Source: Acestrorhynchus altus (taxonomy: Eukaryota > Chordata > Actinopteri > Characiformes > Acestrorhynchidae). From it: a stretch of DNA of 64,000 nt. The number at the start of each line of letters is the position of its first letter. Within the stretch, counting starts at the first letter, position 1. Where the stretch lies: NCBI GenBank assembly GCA_034509495.1, contig CM067507.1:31361279-31425278 (forward strand), given 5' to 3'. Shown one piece after another: positions 24,416 through 35,860 of this stretch. The position numbers and the translations under genes were made by a program. The notes beneath the pieces are model-generated. The model ran no database searches. It was not told the DNA's origin and was given only the letters and a program-made list of their open reading frames with translations.

Positions 24416-27400
24416 TTAAATTAGAAGCTCTGTGTGGTCTAGTTTACATGCTGGATGGAGAGCCAGTCAGAGAAAACCAGAGCCAGAATTAGTAGCTATG
24501 CCCTAAACCTGTACGCTTGGCAGTGATTAATGCTCCTTAAGTTCTGAAGGTCAAACGGGCTCTTGAAAAACTCGAAGTCTATAATTGGGCTTGTGGAGGT
24601 ACAGTGCTTGGGCTTCCACTTGGGTCACGGAGAGGTGTGTCCTCAAATTGATAAGATGGTAGCAATTGGGACCTAATCTGAGACTAAAGATCAAAAAGCA
24701 GGTTTTGGCTGGCTGACTGCTATCACAGGTTTGAATTTAACTATTTGGACATTACAAGCTTGCTGACTGTCCTTGTTATAAAGGGACCAGCAGAACTGAC
24801 AAGCAGTGCAAACAAATACCAATACCTAGATCATCCACTGTTATCTAACTCAACAGTCTTTGGAATTTATGGTTGTCCACAGGCTGGGAGCTCAGATGGT
24901 GGAGGCTGATTTCCTCACTCAGGGATGGGCAGTTGGTTGCAGGTGGGACAGCTGCCCGGCTTGAGTCAGGCTCTCAGAAGCTGGCTGAGTGACTTTAAGT
25001 TACACCTGTCTGTTGTTTGTGGCAGTTTGTTTACGCTTGTGTGCTTTTCAGTAGACCGTTAGAGACTAATGAGTGAACAGAATGCAGAACATAATACAGA
25101 GGGCAGCCAAGTCTGTGAAGCTGAAGGACGCAAGCCTGTGATTCCTAATAAAATCTATGGTACAGCTCAGCTAAAAATGCCTACTCATTGGTTACTATAA
25201 GCATAAAAATATAACTCTGCAATATTACCATTCATTCCTGCTCCCAGTGTCCTCACTCCACACCTACACATCTTTACAACTCTACACACAGGAGAAAAAT
25301 CTCAAGTACTTTGGATCAACTAGTGCTTTTCAGTTTTGTAAAAAACTGATGGTGACTGTATGTCACATGGTATGTTGCATACAGTGGTGAACCCTTTAGA
25401 GTTTTCTCTATTTCTGCAAAAGAACTTTACCTAAAAAATGACACACTTGCTCTTTTATTTACATATCTCTGACTGCAACTGCAACTAAACGTGTGGACTT
25501 GTTGAGTAGACTGATGTAGAGTTTTCTGGTTTTCTGGCTGAGATACATCAAAAGAACACATAATACCACCACCGATGTTTTATGGTGGACTTTTATTACA
25601 CACCTCTTAATGATCTCTTAATGATTCTGAAAGATAAAATAGATTAAAAAAGACATAAATGTGAACATGCAAATACACACATATACATGGTATGGTAGGA
25701 ATGTAAGGGGATGCAAGGACTGTGGGATATTAAGCATCTATATTCTGTTCACTACCTTTAAATTAAAGGTTCGTGTCGAGAATAGAGTTGTTCACACTTT
25801 CAGGAGAATATTCAACCATACAATTTTGAGGAAAACACAAGCAGTGCTCATTATTTTTTTCAGCGTTACAGAGCTCTACTAAAGCATGAGTAGACTGATA
25901 AATCATTGTGCTCGTCAGGTTTTTATCTCAGTGTTACAAAGCTCTACTAAGTAGACTGATAAATCACTGCTGATATTGATCTTAGTGCTACTGTGTTGTT
26001 TTGAAGGATGTGAAAAGTAAGACAGCGTGACTTTTTTCATCAATGTGTATTCTAATTTTTTTCTTAAACCATTACCTTTGTTATGTACTGTAACAAAATA
26101 CATTTAGAACATTGCTACATTTATAACCTTAGTGCTACATTTAGAACCCTACTACTGCATTAGTACAAATACTACATTAAGTACCCTGCCAATCTCTGGA
26201 TAGATTGAGCTCATTTAAAGCTGTTCTAACACTGTGCTGCATCTATGGAAACAGCACTGGCAATTGGCTGACCGTTGGCACATGCCACTGTGCCAGACTC
26301 TTTCCAGATGGAGGGATTTTTGACTGGAATCTGAGAAATGAATGAGGGAAGCAAAGAGGGGGAGAGATCTAGTTGGCATGGGGATTTGGCTGTTGATAAC
26401 AGGGTGTAATTGTTGAAGGTACTGAACCTTGGCTTCTGATGGGTGTTGGGACAGGTGTGGAGGAGATAAGAGAACACCATGCCACCGCCTCATCGCAGCA
26501 CATGATAAGGGCACAGTCTGCCTGATGCTGTGATGTCCTAAAGCCTAGCGGCCTGTTGAAGGATGAACAGTCTCCTATGGAATACAAGTGGAGCTCACAA
26601 ATTGGAATGGAGTGAGTCCTGAAGGTTTTAATTCTGCTTGCAGTCAGACAGTTAGAGGCAAAGCAGGTAGACGAGACCATTCAAACGCACAGCATCAGAA
26701 CAATGAAGAACAGTCTGCCATCATTGTTCAAAGATGGTACACACCTGAAAAAGGTTCTTCAGTCTTTCTTTCATAATAGAGGTGGCTATATTTAGAATCA
26801 TGACAACTCAAACAGCTTTGGAGGCTAAATTTTTATTTTCTGAGGTTGGTTCTATTAATATGGTCTACTTTGGCAGCACTCTAGAACAGGCTTCCTAAGG
26901 TATTTAAGGAGGTTGTCCAGATATCAAACTGCTAGGTCTTGGTCAGGGCTTGTGATGCATTGTCAATCACTTAGCAAGCAGTTGAACTGTGTCTTTCAGC
27001 AGTTTACACGCACTGGCCGAGTCAGTACCAATCAACTGCCAAGTTTTTGTCTGTAAACTCCAACAGCAGTTAGTGACTTAAAATCATGGCTAAAAAAATG
27101 CAAATCCAGATAGTTGCGAGGTGGTTGCTATGGTATCCTTCAAGACGAATCATTGTAACATATAGAACCCTTTTACTGTGGCTGTACATGTTTTATGTTC
27201 TTCGTATATATTCTATATTTGTCAAATGTGACTAATTTTCATTGACACAGTTGTTGGATGTCATATTTGGTTTAGCGTTGTGACAGTCCTAAAACCGAAG
27301 ACAAAGAATGACATCTTGTGTGTTGTCAGCGATGAGTGATGAGCCAGTCTCATCAGGATTCAGTCCATCAAGACAGCACAAGCGGGAAACAGCTCTATAA

Positions 27401-28478
27401 TCAGATCTTTGCTGCTTTTTATTTCCAAAAGTGGTGAACGTGGCAGATTTAATTTGCAGTTCGGAACGCACATCACTCTCTTCCTGTGTGGATCCTCTGT
27501 TTTCTGTTTGCTGAATGATTTTGCCTTTTGTTCAGGCGAGAACATCATTGAGAGTGATCTAGTCAATCTGTAATTACCGTCCTTTGTTCGACCATGCCAG
27601 TAGCCTATTATTTAGCATCACTTATACTGTCTAAGTGTTCCAGTCTCATCTATGTTCAGAGATGCCTAGATTTCCATCAGCATGAAGAGAAAAAAAAAAG
27701 ACATTTTGTGGCCACTGCGACGTCCACTTTGAATATTTATGACATTAGATGTTCTGCAAAGTGATTAAGTTAGTTAGATGTCAGTGTTCTGCAAAAGGAT
27801 GGTGCAGTGTGAAAAGCTGTCACACAGAAAATAAGCAGGCAAGATAACACACAAAATGTTTTACTTCCGAAACATATGGTCTTTGAATACCTTTGATAGC
27901 ATTACAGTGTAATCTGTAATCGCATACAGCACACGTTGAATATGTTTACAGACAAAAGATGAAGAGATTTCTAACGTCTCCATAAATGACTCTAATGCTT
28001 TGTTTGGTCTTTGTATGTTCTTATGTGCTCGTGTGTTTGTGTGTGTACATGCTCATACCTCTTTTCGCAGTCAACAGGCACACATACTTGAAATGAGGCA
28101 ATTTAAACGTACAAGTGGAAGTGCATTCTCATCTTTAATAGAAAAAGAAAAAAAAGAAACGTGGTTCTGCTGAAGTGTGAAATCATTCCCATTTTCAGTG
28201 ATAAAGGTAGAAAAATGGAAAAGTTTGTCTCCTGAAAAAAGGAGGAAAATTGAATGTATATGGCTATTCAGAGCACAACTTCAGAGGGTTGATAAGGATG
28301 GCCTTAAAGATTTGCTTAACAAGAAGAGGTCGTAGTTACACAGCCAGTCAGTGGAGGGAAATTAATTACTAGACACTTGGGTCTGGTTGTTTTCAGTCTG
28401 GGTAGACTGAGACTGTGGGGATTAAACTATGGGGAATTTTGCAAGGCTATTTTTCGAACTCTATCCATTACTATGCTT
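24416..28478. other. Long unique segment, no gene recognised
   Basis: About 4 kb without a dispersed repeat I can name. Overlapping minus frames at 26215-26680 (84-103 codons) lack motifs. A short imperfect duplication is at 25861-25965 and a degenerate ACATTTAGAAC tandem at 26100-26190. The part at 27250-27570 is single-copy and balanced in composition. Confidence 0.4.
25861..25965. repeat. Imperfect tandem duplication, about 69 bp period
   Basis: CAGCGTTACAGAGCTCTACTA at 25861 recurs as CAGTGTTACAAAGCTCTACTA at 25930. In both copies GTAGACTGATAAATCA follows. Confidence 0.75.
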
Positions 28479-28668
28479 TAGAGTGCTTTCACACATATCC
28501 TGTTTGGTTTGGAGCTTCTGACTTTTCAGTTCAGTCCAAACCAAACACGTATGTTTTAAAGGTTTTTTGATTGTGGTCCAGACCAAATTTTGGTCCTTGG
28601 GTCAAAGGAAACCATGGGTTGGTTTGTTTACTGCGTGAAAACAATTTTTTTAGGGTGCTTTGGACCAA
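28479..28668. repeat. Possible foldback repeat
   Basis: The segment has several self-complementary pieces (TTTGGTTTGG against CCAAACCAAA; GTGGTCCAGACCAAA against TTTGGTCC). It begins AGAGTGCTTTCACAC and ends AGGGTGCTTTGGACC, a layout seen in teleost foldback MITEs. Family and ends are uncertain. Confidence 0.35.
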
Positions 28669-28921
28669 TTACAGGTAGCTGAGGCAGGCTAAACAATACA
28701 ATAACTAACAAAACTGGAAAAGAAGCGATGGGAGCAAATGCATATGATTATATTTGGCCTATAATGTTGTATGACGAGCATGTTTTGGTGAAATCTGAGC
28801 TAATCTTGAATTCTGTAATTGACGTTGGTGCTGCTAGTGATATTCTCATAATGCTAACCTTATAGTGGCAATAACACTAATCTGTTCATTAATTTATTCC
28901 AGGCCTCTCACCAAACATCAA

Positions 28922-28922
<1 letters not shown>

Positions 28923-28998
<76 letters not shown>

Positions 28999-29002
28999 CA
29001 CA
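28923..29002. repeat. (CA)n microsatellite
   Basis: About 80 bp of CA units with one CG interruption near 28991. Confidence 0.97.
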
Positions 29003-29089
29003 AGCGTTCTGTGCCGCGTTCTTTAGTATGCTAACTGCAATGTAAAACCAAATATGTTGAAATTGATTTCCTCCTTCCATGTTCTGTCT

Positions 29090-29540
29090 CTACAACAACC
29101 AGAGATTTCAACCACTGCTCTATAGAAAGGTCATCAAGTTTCTTGTCCAGTCTCATCACCTGGCAGATCTTACTATGCATACCATCAGGCCCTCCCAACT
29201 GACCCAGAACACTCCAGACTTGTCTTTAATCTTAAATCCAGCCATGTAACTCTACTACTGTGTTCTAATTACTTCCTGTAGCTGCCCACATCAACACTCT
29301 TCAAAATCCTGATGCTGGTCTACAAAGCCAACCCTCCCATTCATGATGGCAATGGCCAGTACTGTACAAAGATTCTGTTGCGCTTCAAGTATGGTTCCGC
29401 TTGACCCACCATATATCAGGATTCATGGGAGACAAGCATCTTGATTTTTCTGTGTACTGGAACCAAGGTGGTGCAGTAAAATTCCAGCAGGGGTCTGGAT
29501 GGCAGAGGTGCTTACTGTCTTTAAACACAGACAAGAATCA
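29090..29540 (+). pseudogene. Non-LTR retrotransposon C-terminal fragment
   Basis: Broken frames resemble the C-terminal tail of teleost LINE reverse transcriptases. FKILMLVYKANPP near 29299-29337 matches the common KALMLVYK-type block, and PRWCSKIP...AEVLTVFKH near 29464-29530 matches the block near the protein end. Stops and frameshifts are frequent. The 5' part of the element is missing. This copy is separate from the LINE at 16795-18190. Confidence 0.55.
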
Positions 29541-29565
29541 TCTAAATAATTTTTTTTTTTCCCCC

Positions 29566-29593
29566 ATTTATTTATTTATTTATTTATTTATTT
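29566..29593. repeat. (TTTA)n microsatellite after a T-run
   Basis: A run of about 11 T and 5 C is followed by seven TTTA units. It may be the tail region of the LINE fragment just upstream. Confidence 0.85.
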
Positions 29594-31673
29594 TGTATAA
29601 ACCATTTTCACACTGACATTCCTTGTCAAGTGAATTGTCCAACCAAAACATTTTACTGATAAATGTTATAATGTTCCAAACCTAGCAAGTGCATCTGCTT
29701 CATCTGTGTCATCTGCTCCATCTCAATTGATGATGAAATAGAAAGGATTTTTTCCTCTTTTGAACAACAGCCTTTGAAATATGAACGGTCTGGTTAGTCA
29801 CCATGGCAATGTAGGGAGTAGAGAAGCATCTGACTGGCTGCTTTCTACTTAGCTCTCTTCTCAATAAGCCCTGCCTCCACATGCTTGTTCTCTAACAAGC
29901 CCTAATTTACAATTTTCCAATGTGCTGAGTAGGTTTGTGGCTTGTGATTAAAATTTAGTTTTTTAATGTTGAGGTATCTTTGGACTTTGGTATCTTTGGG
30001 ATATTAGTAAACAGCACTTTTATAGCTTTTGTAAAGTTGCCAAATGCCATGAATGTAAATGTGTGACTACTTACAGTGAATTAAATTGTATAGTAAGTTA
30101 TTGTTCTGCATCATGTTAGAAATAAAGTTAATGGTTTTGAAAAAGGTAATTATTTCAGAAATTGTGTTTCAGCTGGTTCTAAATTAAACTTACTTAATTT
30201 TTCAGTTTAATTACTGCATGATTATTTTTGCAATTGGTATGATTAGAAATAAACTATCACTACATAACATTTTATTTGTCAGGAATACGTATCAGAAATT
30301 AACATAATTTAATTGTGAAAGTTAAAGATTCAGTAAAGTTTCAGACATGAATTAATACAAATATGAAATCATTTTTAAGTAAGTATCTAATATACCTATG
30401 TTCTGGGTTATAAATAAACATTGCAATTAACTACGTTAAAAATAAATAACAAATTAAATGTAAATTAAAAGTTAAAGATATAAATTATTGGTTTGAAAAT
30501 GAAGTTTCAGCTTCTTAATTAACACAGTTTACATTTAAATATAAAACTTTACTTTAAATAAGTTGCTAGAATGTCTCAGGACTGGGGAAAAAATAAACAA
30601 TACATAACCTTATTTAACCTTCTATGTCGGCAAGAATTACAATAATTAAAACATATAGTGAGCATTGTGTCTGTGTCTTGGTGTGAATGGTATTAATTCC
30701 ATTTATTATTCCATTAGAAACATTTATTATATTCTCACTCAGCTTTCGTCTACAGTTGATGCCTTTTCCCATCATGTAAATATCAATTATTTTATGTTGG
30801 CTTTAATTTGTGTTTCTTTTCCTCGGGATAATGTGAACCATTTAGCGGATGAGAGCATTAGGACAAGCCTGAGCTGCAACAGTAATTAAAACTTTCTGCA
30901 CTGCAGTCTCCTGATGAGGAAGACTACAAACTCCAGACGTTGATGTGATTGCCAATTTATCATAGAAAGAAGGTTCTGAAAAAGCTGAGAAACTCCTACC
31001 CCCTGGAGGGCTGCCAACGGATGCCTGTGTTCATGTAAAGCCTTCAGCTCACTCAGGTAATCACCCTACGCCAGTCTGCTGCTTAATTTACAATCGTCGT
31101 TTAGAAATTAAGTTTCAGGTGCTTAATTAATATGCATGACATTTTAAATAAAAACCACTTAATTTCTCGGTTTAATTACTTCAAAACTAATTTCACATTT
31201 GTTGCACTCTGAACAATATTGTTTGGGAGGCAGGAAAAGAGATGCTGTAGTGCATTGTTTGTTGAGAAATCTGGTTATAAACACTACATGGTCTTGTTGC
31301 TTTATTGTCTTCTGCACTGCTTTCTCTTTATGGCTTGTTCCAGGCACCTGGTGCACAAAGGCACTTAAAGGGAAGAGCCTGCAGAAACAGAAAGCCCTCA
31401 AGCTGAGCCAGTGCGTTAATGTTATCTTTGTTATTGTTTTCAAGTCTAAAACTATTCTGCCATACCTTCCAGGTGCTTAAGTGCTCTTACAACTGCTGGA
31501 ACATAAGGCTTGAATGTAACAAACATAACAAACATGTTGTTATTTTGAGTAAAAGCTGGAAATAAAAGAAAAATTAAAAGATACCACCAAGTTTTTTTTT
31601 CTTTTTCACAAGAGGAATTTGTAAATATGTAAATTATTCGAACTTATAGCTCAAGCTAAACATAAATGTGACT
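29594..31673. other. Unique AT-rich DNA; candidate regulatory segment 30650-31140
   Basis: No repeat is named. The 30650-31140 part holds several homeodomain-type cores (GGTATTAATTCC near 30688, CAGTAATTAAAAC near 30879, GCTTAATTAATATGCATGAC near 31121). Frames at 31159-31480 on both strands lack motifs. Confidence 0.3.
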
Positions 31674-31905
31674 CTTACAATAACGTTTACCTTAACGTTT
31701 ACATGTAACCTAATCCTAACCTCGACTGTAACCTTAATTCTACCCTTAACATTAATCTACAGTGAACTTAACCTAAGCTTATTCTAACCTAAACCATGAC
31801 CTAAACTTCACCTTAAACTTAAACTAACCGTAACACTAAACCTAACCTTAACCTAAACATAACCTTTTCCTAACCTTAACAATAACCTTAACCATAACCT
31901 CTTTG
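31674..31905 (-). repeat. Degenerate telomere-like AACCTTA/CCTAA array
   Basis: The segment is built from variants of ACCTTA, CCTAAC and ACCTAA (for example CCTAACCTTAACCTAAAC near 31839-31856 and TAACCTTAACAATAACCTTA near 31871). On the minus strand this is a degenerate GGTTA/TTAAGG repeat. Units are not in strict phase. A similar array in the opposite orientation lies at 38818-39075. Confidence 0.8.
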
Positions 31906-32136
31906 TTCACTCGTTAAAAAGGAGCGCTTTAGTGAATACAATGGATGTATAGAATCATGACCAGTTGACTAAAACGGTTCCATGCTATATTCTCTGGAAG
32001 ATCAGCTGTTTAATGTTAATATTTTATGATCAGCTGTTATATTGTCTGTTATCATTTTTATCAAGTAGCAGGTATAAATGAACAATGTAATATCAAAAGG
32101 AAAAGGAACCATCTATTTGGAACTAGCACAATTAGG
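31903..32136 (+). repeat. Direct repeat unit 1 flanking MITE copy D
   Basis: TTGTTCACTC, GATGTATAGAATCATGA, ATGATCAGCTGTTATA and GAACCATCTATTTGGAAC recur in the same order at 32837-33062. The unit is not part of the MITE itself, since other MITE copies lack it. Confidence 0.75.
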
Positions 32137-32821
32137 ACACAACTGAGGTCTGCATTTTGTGGGCAGTTACATGAGGTTTTCTAGACTTCATATCTCAGGA
32201 TCAGAGGAACCTACAGACATGAAACATATATCAAGACAAACTACAAGACTATCTAACCATGGTGGTCTCATCATTGTGTGATGAATTATTAGCAAATAAT
32301 CCAGCTAATGGGGTTGGTCTAGTCATGTCACTGACCCATTTATTAGGTTACAGAGGGAAATGAGAAGGAAGGGGCTGATTTCTGTCTTTCTTTGCTCACA
32401 CAGTCTTAAAAAAATCAGAATAAAATTCCTAAGAAAGAATATTACTGATGCAATAAATAACAATAATTTTTAAAAGCACATTCACATGCACATATATTAT
32501 TTACTTAACTTGTGAAATTAACTTATTATTATAAGTATCCTTGTCAATTGAATCATTACAAATAATTCACTAGCATGATTGCATTTCCAGTTAAAAGCAC
32601 TCTGGATAATGAGTTTCCAACAAAAGTCTTTTTCAATCCTCATAAGCAAAAAATAATTATTCAAATATCTACATTAATTTAGCATTTACTTCTCAAATGA
32701 AAATATTTGTGTAAGTTGAATCCTCTGAAAATTACAATATAGGGTGTGTGTGACTGGCAAATAAAGGTACGTCAAACTACAAAAACATCCAGCAAAACTG
32801 ACTTAGACTTCTAAAGGTTAA
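32128..32821 (+). mobile_element. piggyBac-like MITE, copy D (near full length)
   Basis: The 5' end is slightly altered (ATTAGGACACAACTGAGG) but is followed by the typical TGCATTTTGTGGGCAGTTAC. It retains TTTTCTAGACTTCATATCTC, CACTGACCCATTTATTAGG and GGCAAATAAAGGTACGTCAA. It ends with a well-preserved terminus CTTCTAAAGGTTAA at 32821, the best 3' end of the family here and the inverted counterpart of TTAACTCTTAGAAC at 16582. No coding capacity. Confidence 0.8.
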
Positions 32822-32836
32822 CACCACTGAGAATTC

Positions 32837-33062
32837 TTGTTCACTCTTTCAAAAGAAGTGCTTTGGGAGTGCTTTAGTAAAGACAATAGATGTGTAGAAT
32901 CATGAAAACCATTTGACAGCTAGAACAATTCTGTGCTATGGTCTCCAAAAGATTGTGATGATCAGCTTTTATACTGTCTAGTAGAATTTTGTGGCAGTCA
33001 TGAATAAACATGTGTGATATCAAAATAAAAAGAACCATCTATTTGGAACAAACACAGTTAGG
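32837..33062 (+). repeat. Direct repeat unit 2 flanking MITE copy D
   Basis: It matches 31903-32136 over its whole length with many substitutions and short indels; the offset is about 930 bp. Shared landmarks are GATGTGTAGAATCATGA, GATGATCAGCTTTTATA and AGAACCATCTATTTGGAAC. Confidence 0.75.
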
Positions 33063-33570
33063 AAAATGGGTCTGTAATTTAATTGTATTTGTCTTTGTTT
33101 TTGGTATTTCAGAGCTTCCTTAAATCCAGTTTCTGACTGGAGTTCATGTTTTCTTTTCTCTCCCACCACCAAAGCTGGAGTGATTGATTAATCTATGATC
33201 TATGTGATATTCCTTAAGCCATTCATCGATGCTCTCTGATAATGCTGAACTTTGAAGACACAGGCAGCTTCACAGGCACAGCCTGGGTTAGTTTCAGAGA
33301 GCATGCATCCTATTAATTCCCCAGCCTCTTGCATCTTCTGCTGATTCCGAAATCAAGGCTTATCTCCCTGCTTGCTGCAGCCATTTGATGTTAATGAACT
33401 TGGCATTTGGTGTCCCATCACATGACAAGGAGTTGGAAATGATGTCAGTGTCACTGAAGCGTCTGTCCCTTCCCCATGAATGTAATCTACAGAGAAAGAC
33501 CAGACTCCAAGCAACTAGTGTATTCATAGATCATAGACTTACTACTATATCTGTGGTCTCATATTGGATC

Positions 33571-33572
<2 letters not shown>
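33063..33572. other. Unique segment, candidate regulatory DNA
   Basis: It contains GTGATTGATTAATCTATGAT near 33180 and TGTTAATGAACTTGGCA near 33389, with no repeat family. The character is that of conserved non-coding DNA but conservation is untested. Confidence 0.3.

Positions 33573-33640
<68 letters not shown>
33573..33640. repeat. (GT)n microsatellite
   Basis: About 68 bp of pure GT units. Confidence 0.97.
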
Positions 33641-33642
<2 letters not shown>

Positions 33643-34028
33643 TGCTACAGTAGAGTTTAAATGCAGAGATTAAATGTGTATCTGGAAGTGGATTTTTTAC
33701 AGTGAGCAGGAGAGAATGTGGATTTACAGATGCAGTATTTAACTAATGATAATATTAGTTACAGCCTTGTTAATCACTAAACCAGCTGTTACTCATTCTC
33801 ATTGTATCTCATTCGTACTCATGTCATCTCTAGCCTCCTCATTCTAGTCATCCAGTATGCTGTGCATGTTTTTCTGGGATTTGTAACTCAACTGCAACTT
33901 TTACATCATTACACCCACCTTATATGTTCCTTCACAAATCAGGTTTTCTATTGGTTGGTCAAGGTTTTTCAGGTTTGTAGCTTCTTTAAAAAAAAAAGGA
34001 GAAAATCGTTCTCCATCTGATTGAACAC

Positions 34029-34164
34029 AGATATGTGTGAAAACTTTCTAGGAGCTCCAGGGACCAAGGGTTGTGGATTTGAGCCCTGTCTTTCAGGAGT
34101 TGTGTGTGTTCTCCCCGTGTCCACGCAGATCTCCTCTGGGTACTCTGATTTGGCCAAGCTAAAT

Positions 34165-34253
<89 letters not shown>

Positions 34254-34385
34254 CACCAATGAGCTGGTGTCCTGTACAGTGGGTATTTCTGTCTTGCACC
34301 TGATGATTCCAGGTAGTCTCTGGATCCCCCATGATCCTATTCAGGACAAAGTGGATAAAATAATAACTGACTGACTGACTGACAT
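34029..34385 (+). mobile_element. V-SINE-like element with internal (TG)n
   Basis: A B-box-like GGTTGTGGATTTGAGCC near 34068 is followed by the conserved central block GTTCTCCCCGTGTCCACGCAG (34109-34129), CTCTGGGTACTCTGAT, and GCCAAGCTAAATTGCACC. A (TG)n tract at 34171-34252 comes next. The 3' part has TGGTGTCCTGTACAG, CTCTGGATC and CATGATCCTATTCAGGACAA, then short CTGA tail repeats to 34383. This order matches V-SINE/HE1-type elements as I recall them. The A-box region is too diverged to place exactly. Confidence 0.8.
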
Positions 34386-34602
34386 TTATTATTATTTGGA
34401 AATAGTATATTAAATCACATTGTTGTGGTTGGCTATGTATTATTGAAGCTGTTTTATGTATTCATACTAATATCCTCATGTCTGTTTAGTACTGATTGAG
34501 AAACTGAACTGTCTGGAAAATCAAGGCACCTTTCATTCATGCAAAATGTGAAATGTCCTGCAAAATATACACTAAAAGACATGCTAAAAATCTTTGGAAA
34601 AT

Positions 34603-34765
34603 AATATGCAAATTGATTATGAAATGGCATTACCTCGGGATGGTTTGAGAATACCCAGACCTGTAGAATGTGTTATCTTGTGAGGGAGGTTGAATACTAG
34701 TCTTCATGGCATGAGTTAGGCATGATAGTGGGTGCCAGATGGATAAGACTGAAGCTGTGCCGGCT
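34603..34765 (+). mobile_element. Tc1/mariner relic family M, 5' fragment
   Basis: AAATTGATTATGAAATGGCATTAC, GGGATGGTTTGAGAATACCC, TTATCTTGTGAGGGAGGTTG and GTGCCAGATGGATAAGAC match the 5' region of 56375-57205 (TTGTGAGTGAGGTTGAATAC there). The first ~25 bp of the terminus are lost. Confidence 0.65.
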
Positions 34766-34914
34766 TCTAACCTTCCTCAGTCCGTAAATGAATAAGAGAT
34801 TTCCCTGGGACAATTAATGTAAGCATTTCACCTTGAAATAAAATAATCATTATGGTGCTCCACTGCCTGGTAATAATAAGAATACTCTTGGCTCAGCATG
34901 CTGCTAACTGAACT

Positions 34915-35080
34915 ATAGCATGTAACTCTGGTGAAGCTGGCTGGGAAACGCTGCACGGCACAAAGTACCCCAAGTCATTTTCATGTAAAATCATGTACTA
35001 TTACTGTTCTGTATCAGTCCACAGGCTTCTTTCACTTCAGATGCTAGTTCTGTAACACTTGACGTGTGTGTAAAGTGTGT
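34915..35080 (+). repeat. Unclassified dispersed repeat Z, interrupted by a hAT MITE
   Basis: ATGTAACTCTGGTGAAGCTGG, TCATGTAAAATCATGTACTA, CAGTCCACAGGC and TTCTTTCACTTCAGATGC resemble 11805-11960 in order. The hAT-like MITE at 35090 is inserted just downstream, possibly within the same repeat. Confidence 0.4.
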
Positions 35081-35081
35081 C

Positions 35082-35769
35082 ATTTAGAGCAGGGTTTCTC
35101 AACCTGTGGGCTGGGAACCATCAGTGGGTCGCAAAGCATTCTCTAGTGGTCTGCAGGCCCATCCTCGGGGGGTGGCAGTAGTCCATAGTAGACTAGTTTG
35201 CACATAAACATCAATAGAAATACACAAATAATAACATATATCAGAAGTAACCCAAGCTCAAGGTAAGATACGACAAGAAATACATATAGTATTGTATTTA
35301 CAGTATAGTATCTACAATATTAACACTATAAATAATAATCAAATACAAACATATATACAGATAAATTAGAGATTATTTATATTAGAGATGGAAGAAATAC
35401 TTCACATTATGTTGTATTGAAAAACTATAAACTCTAGAATGTGCTAACCAGAAAGACTGGTGACACTGTTCCTCATCAGATGTAAACAATCATTGACAAA
35501 TACAACCCAGACTATATCTGATATGATGTGAGAGCATGAGCAGACATTGTTTGTTAACATTAGGTCTGATGTGCAGAGACAGGTTTTTCCAGAAAGACAG
35601 GTTTTTCTTTTAATCCATTGATTTAACAGTTGTTCAGGCCCTGAAATAAAAGACAATCAATTTGTCATAAAAAGTTGAGTTTTATTTTCTTGTGGGCCGT
35701 TATGCTTTCAAGTTATGGACAAGGATGAGGGCCGTGAGCTGGAAAAGGGTGAGAAACCCTGCTGTAGAG
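35082..35769 (+). mobile_element. hAT-type MITE with target-site duplication
   Basis: The element spans 35090-35761, with terminal inverted repeats CAGGGTTTCTCAACC at the left and GGTGAGAAACCCTG at the right. It is flanked by 8-bp direct repeats ATTTAGAG (35082-35089) and CTGTAGAG (35762-35769), which agree at six of eight positions. An 8-bp duplication with CAGGG-type ends is diagnostic of hAT transposons. The interior begins GTGGGCTGGGAACCATCAGTG, a typical start of teleost hAT MITEs as I recall, and has no transposase frame. Confidence 0.82.
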
Positions 35770-35860
35770 GAGCTCAAGGAACTAATTACACTTGCTGGCT
35801 GTAGAGGAAGCTCAAGGAAGTAATTACACTTATTGGCTGTAGAGGAAGCTCAGGAGCAAT
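35763..35860. repeat. Minisatellite, about 46 bp unit
   Basis: TGTAGAGGAGCTCAAGGAAC, TGTAGAGGAAGCTCAAGGAAG and TGTAGAGGAAGCTCAGGAGC start three successive units. The first two are separated by TAATTACACTT...GGC, so there are about two and a third copies. Confidence 0.85.
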
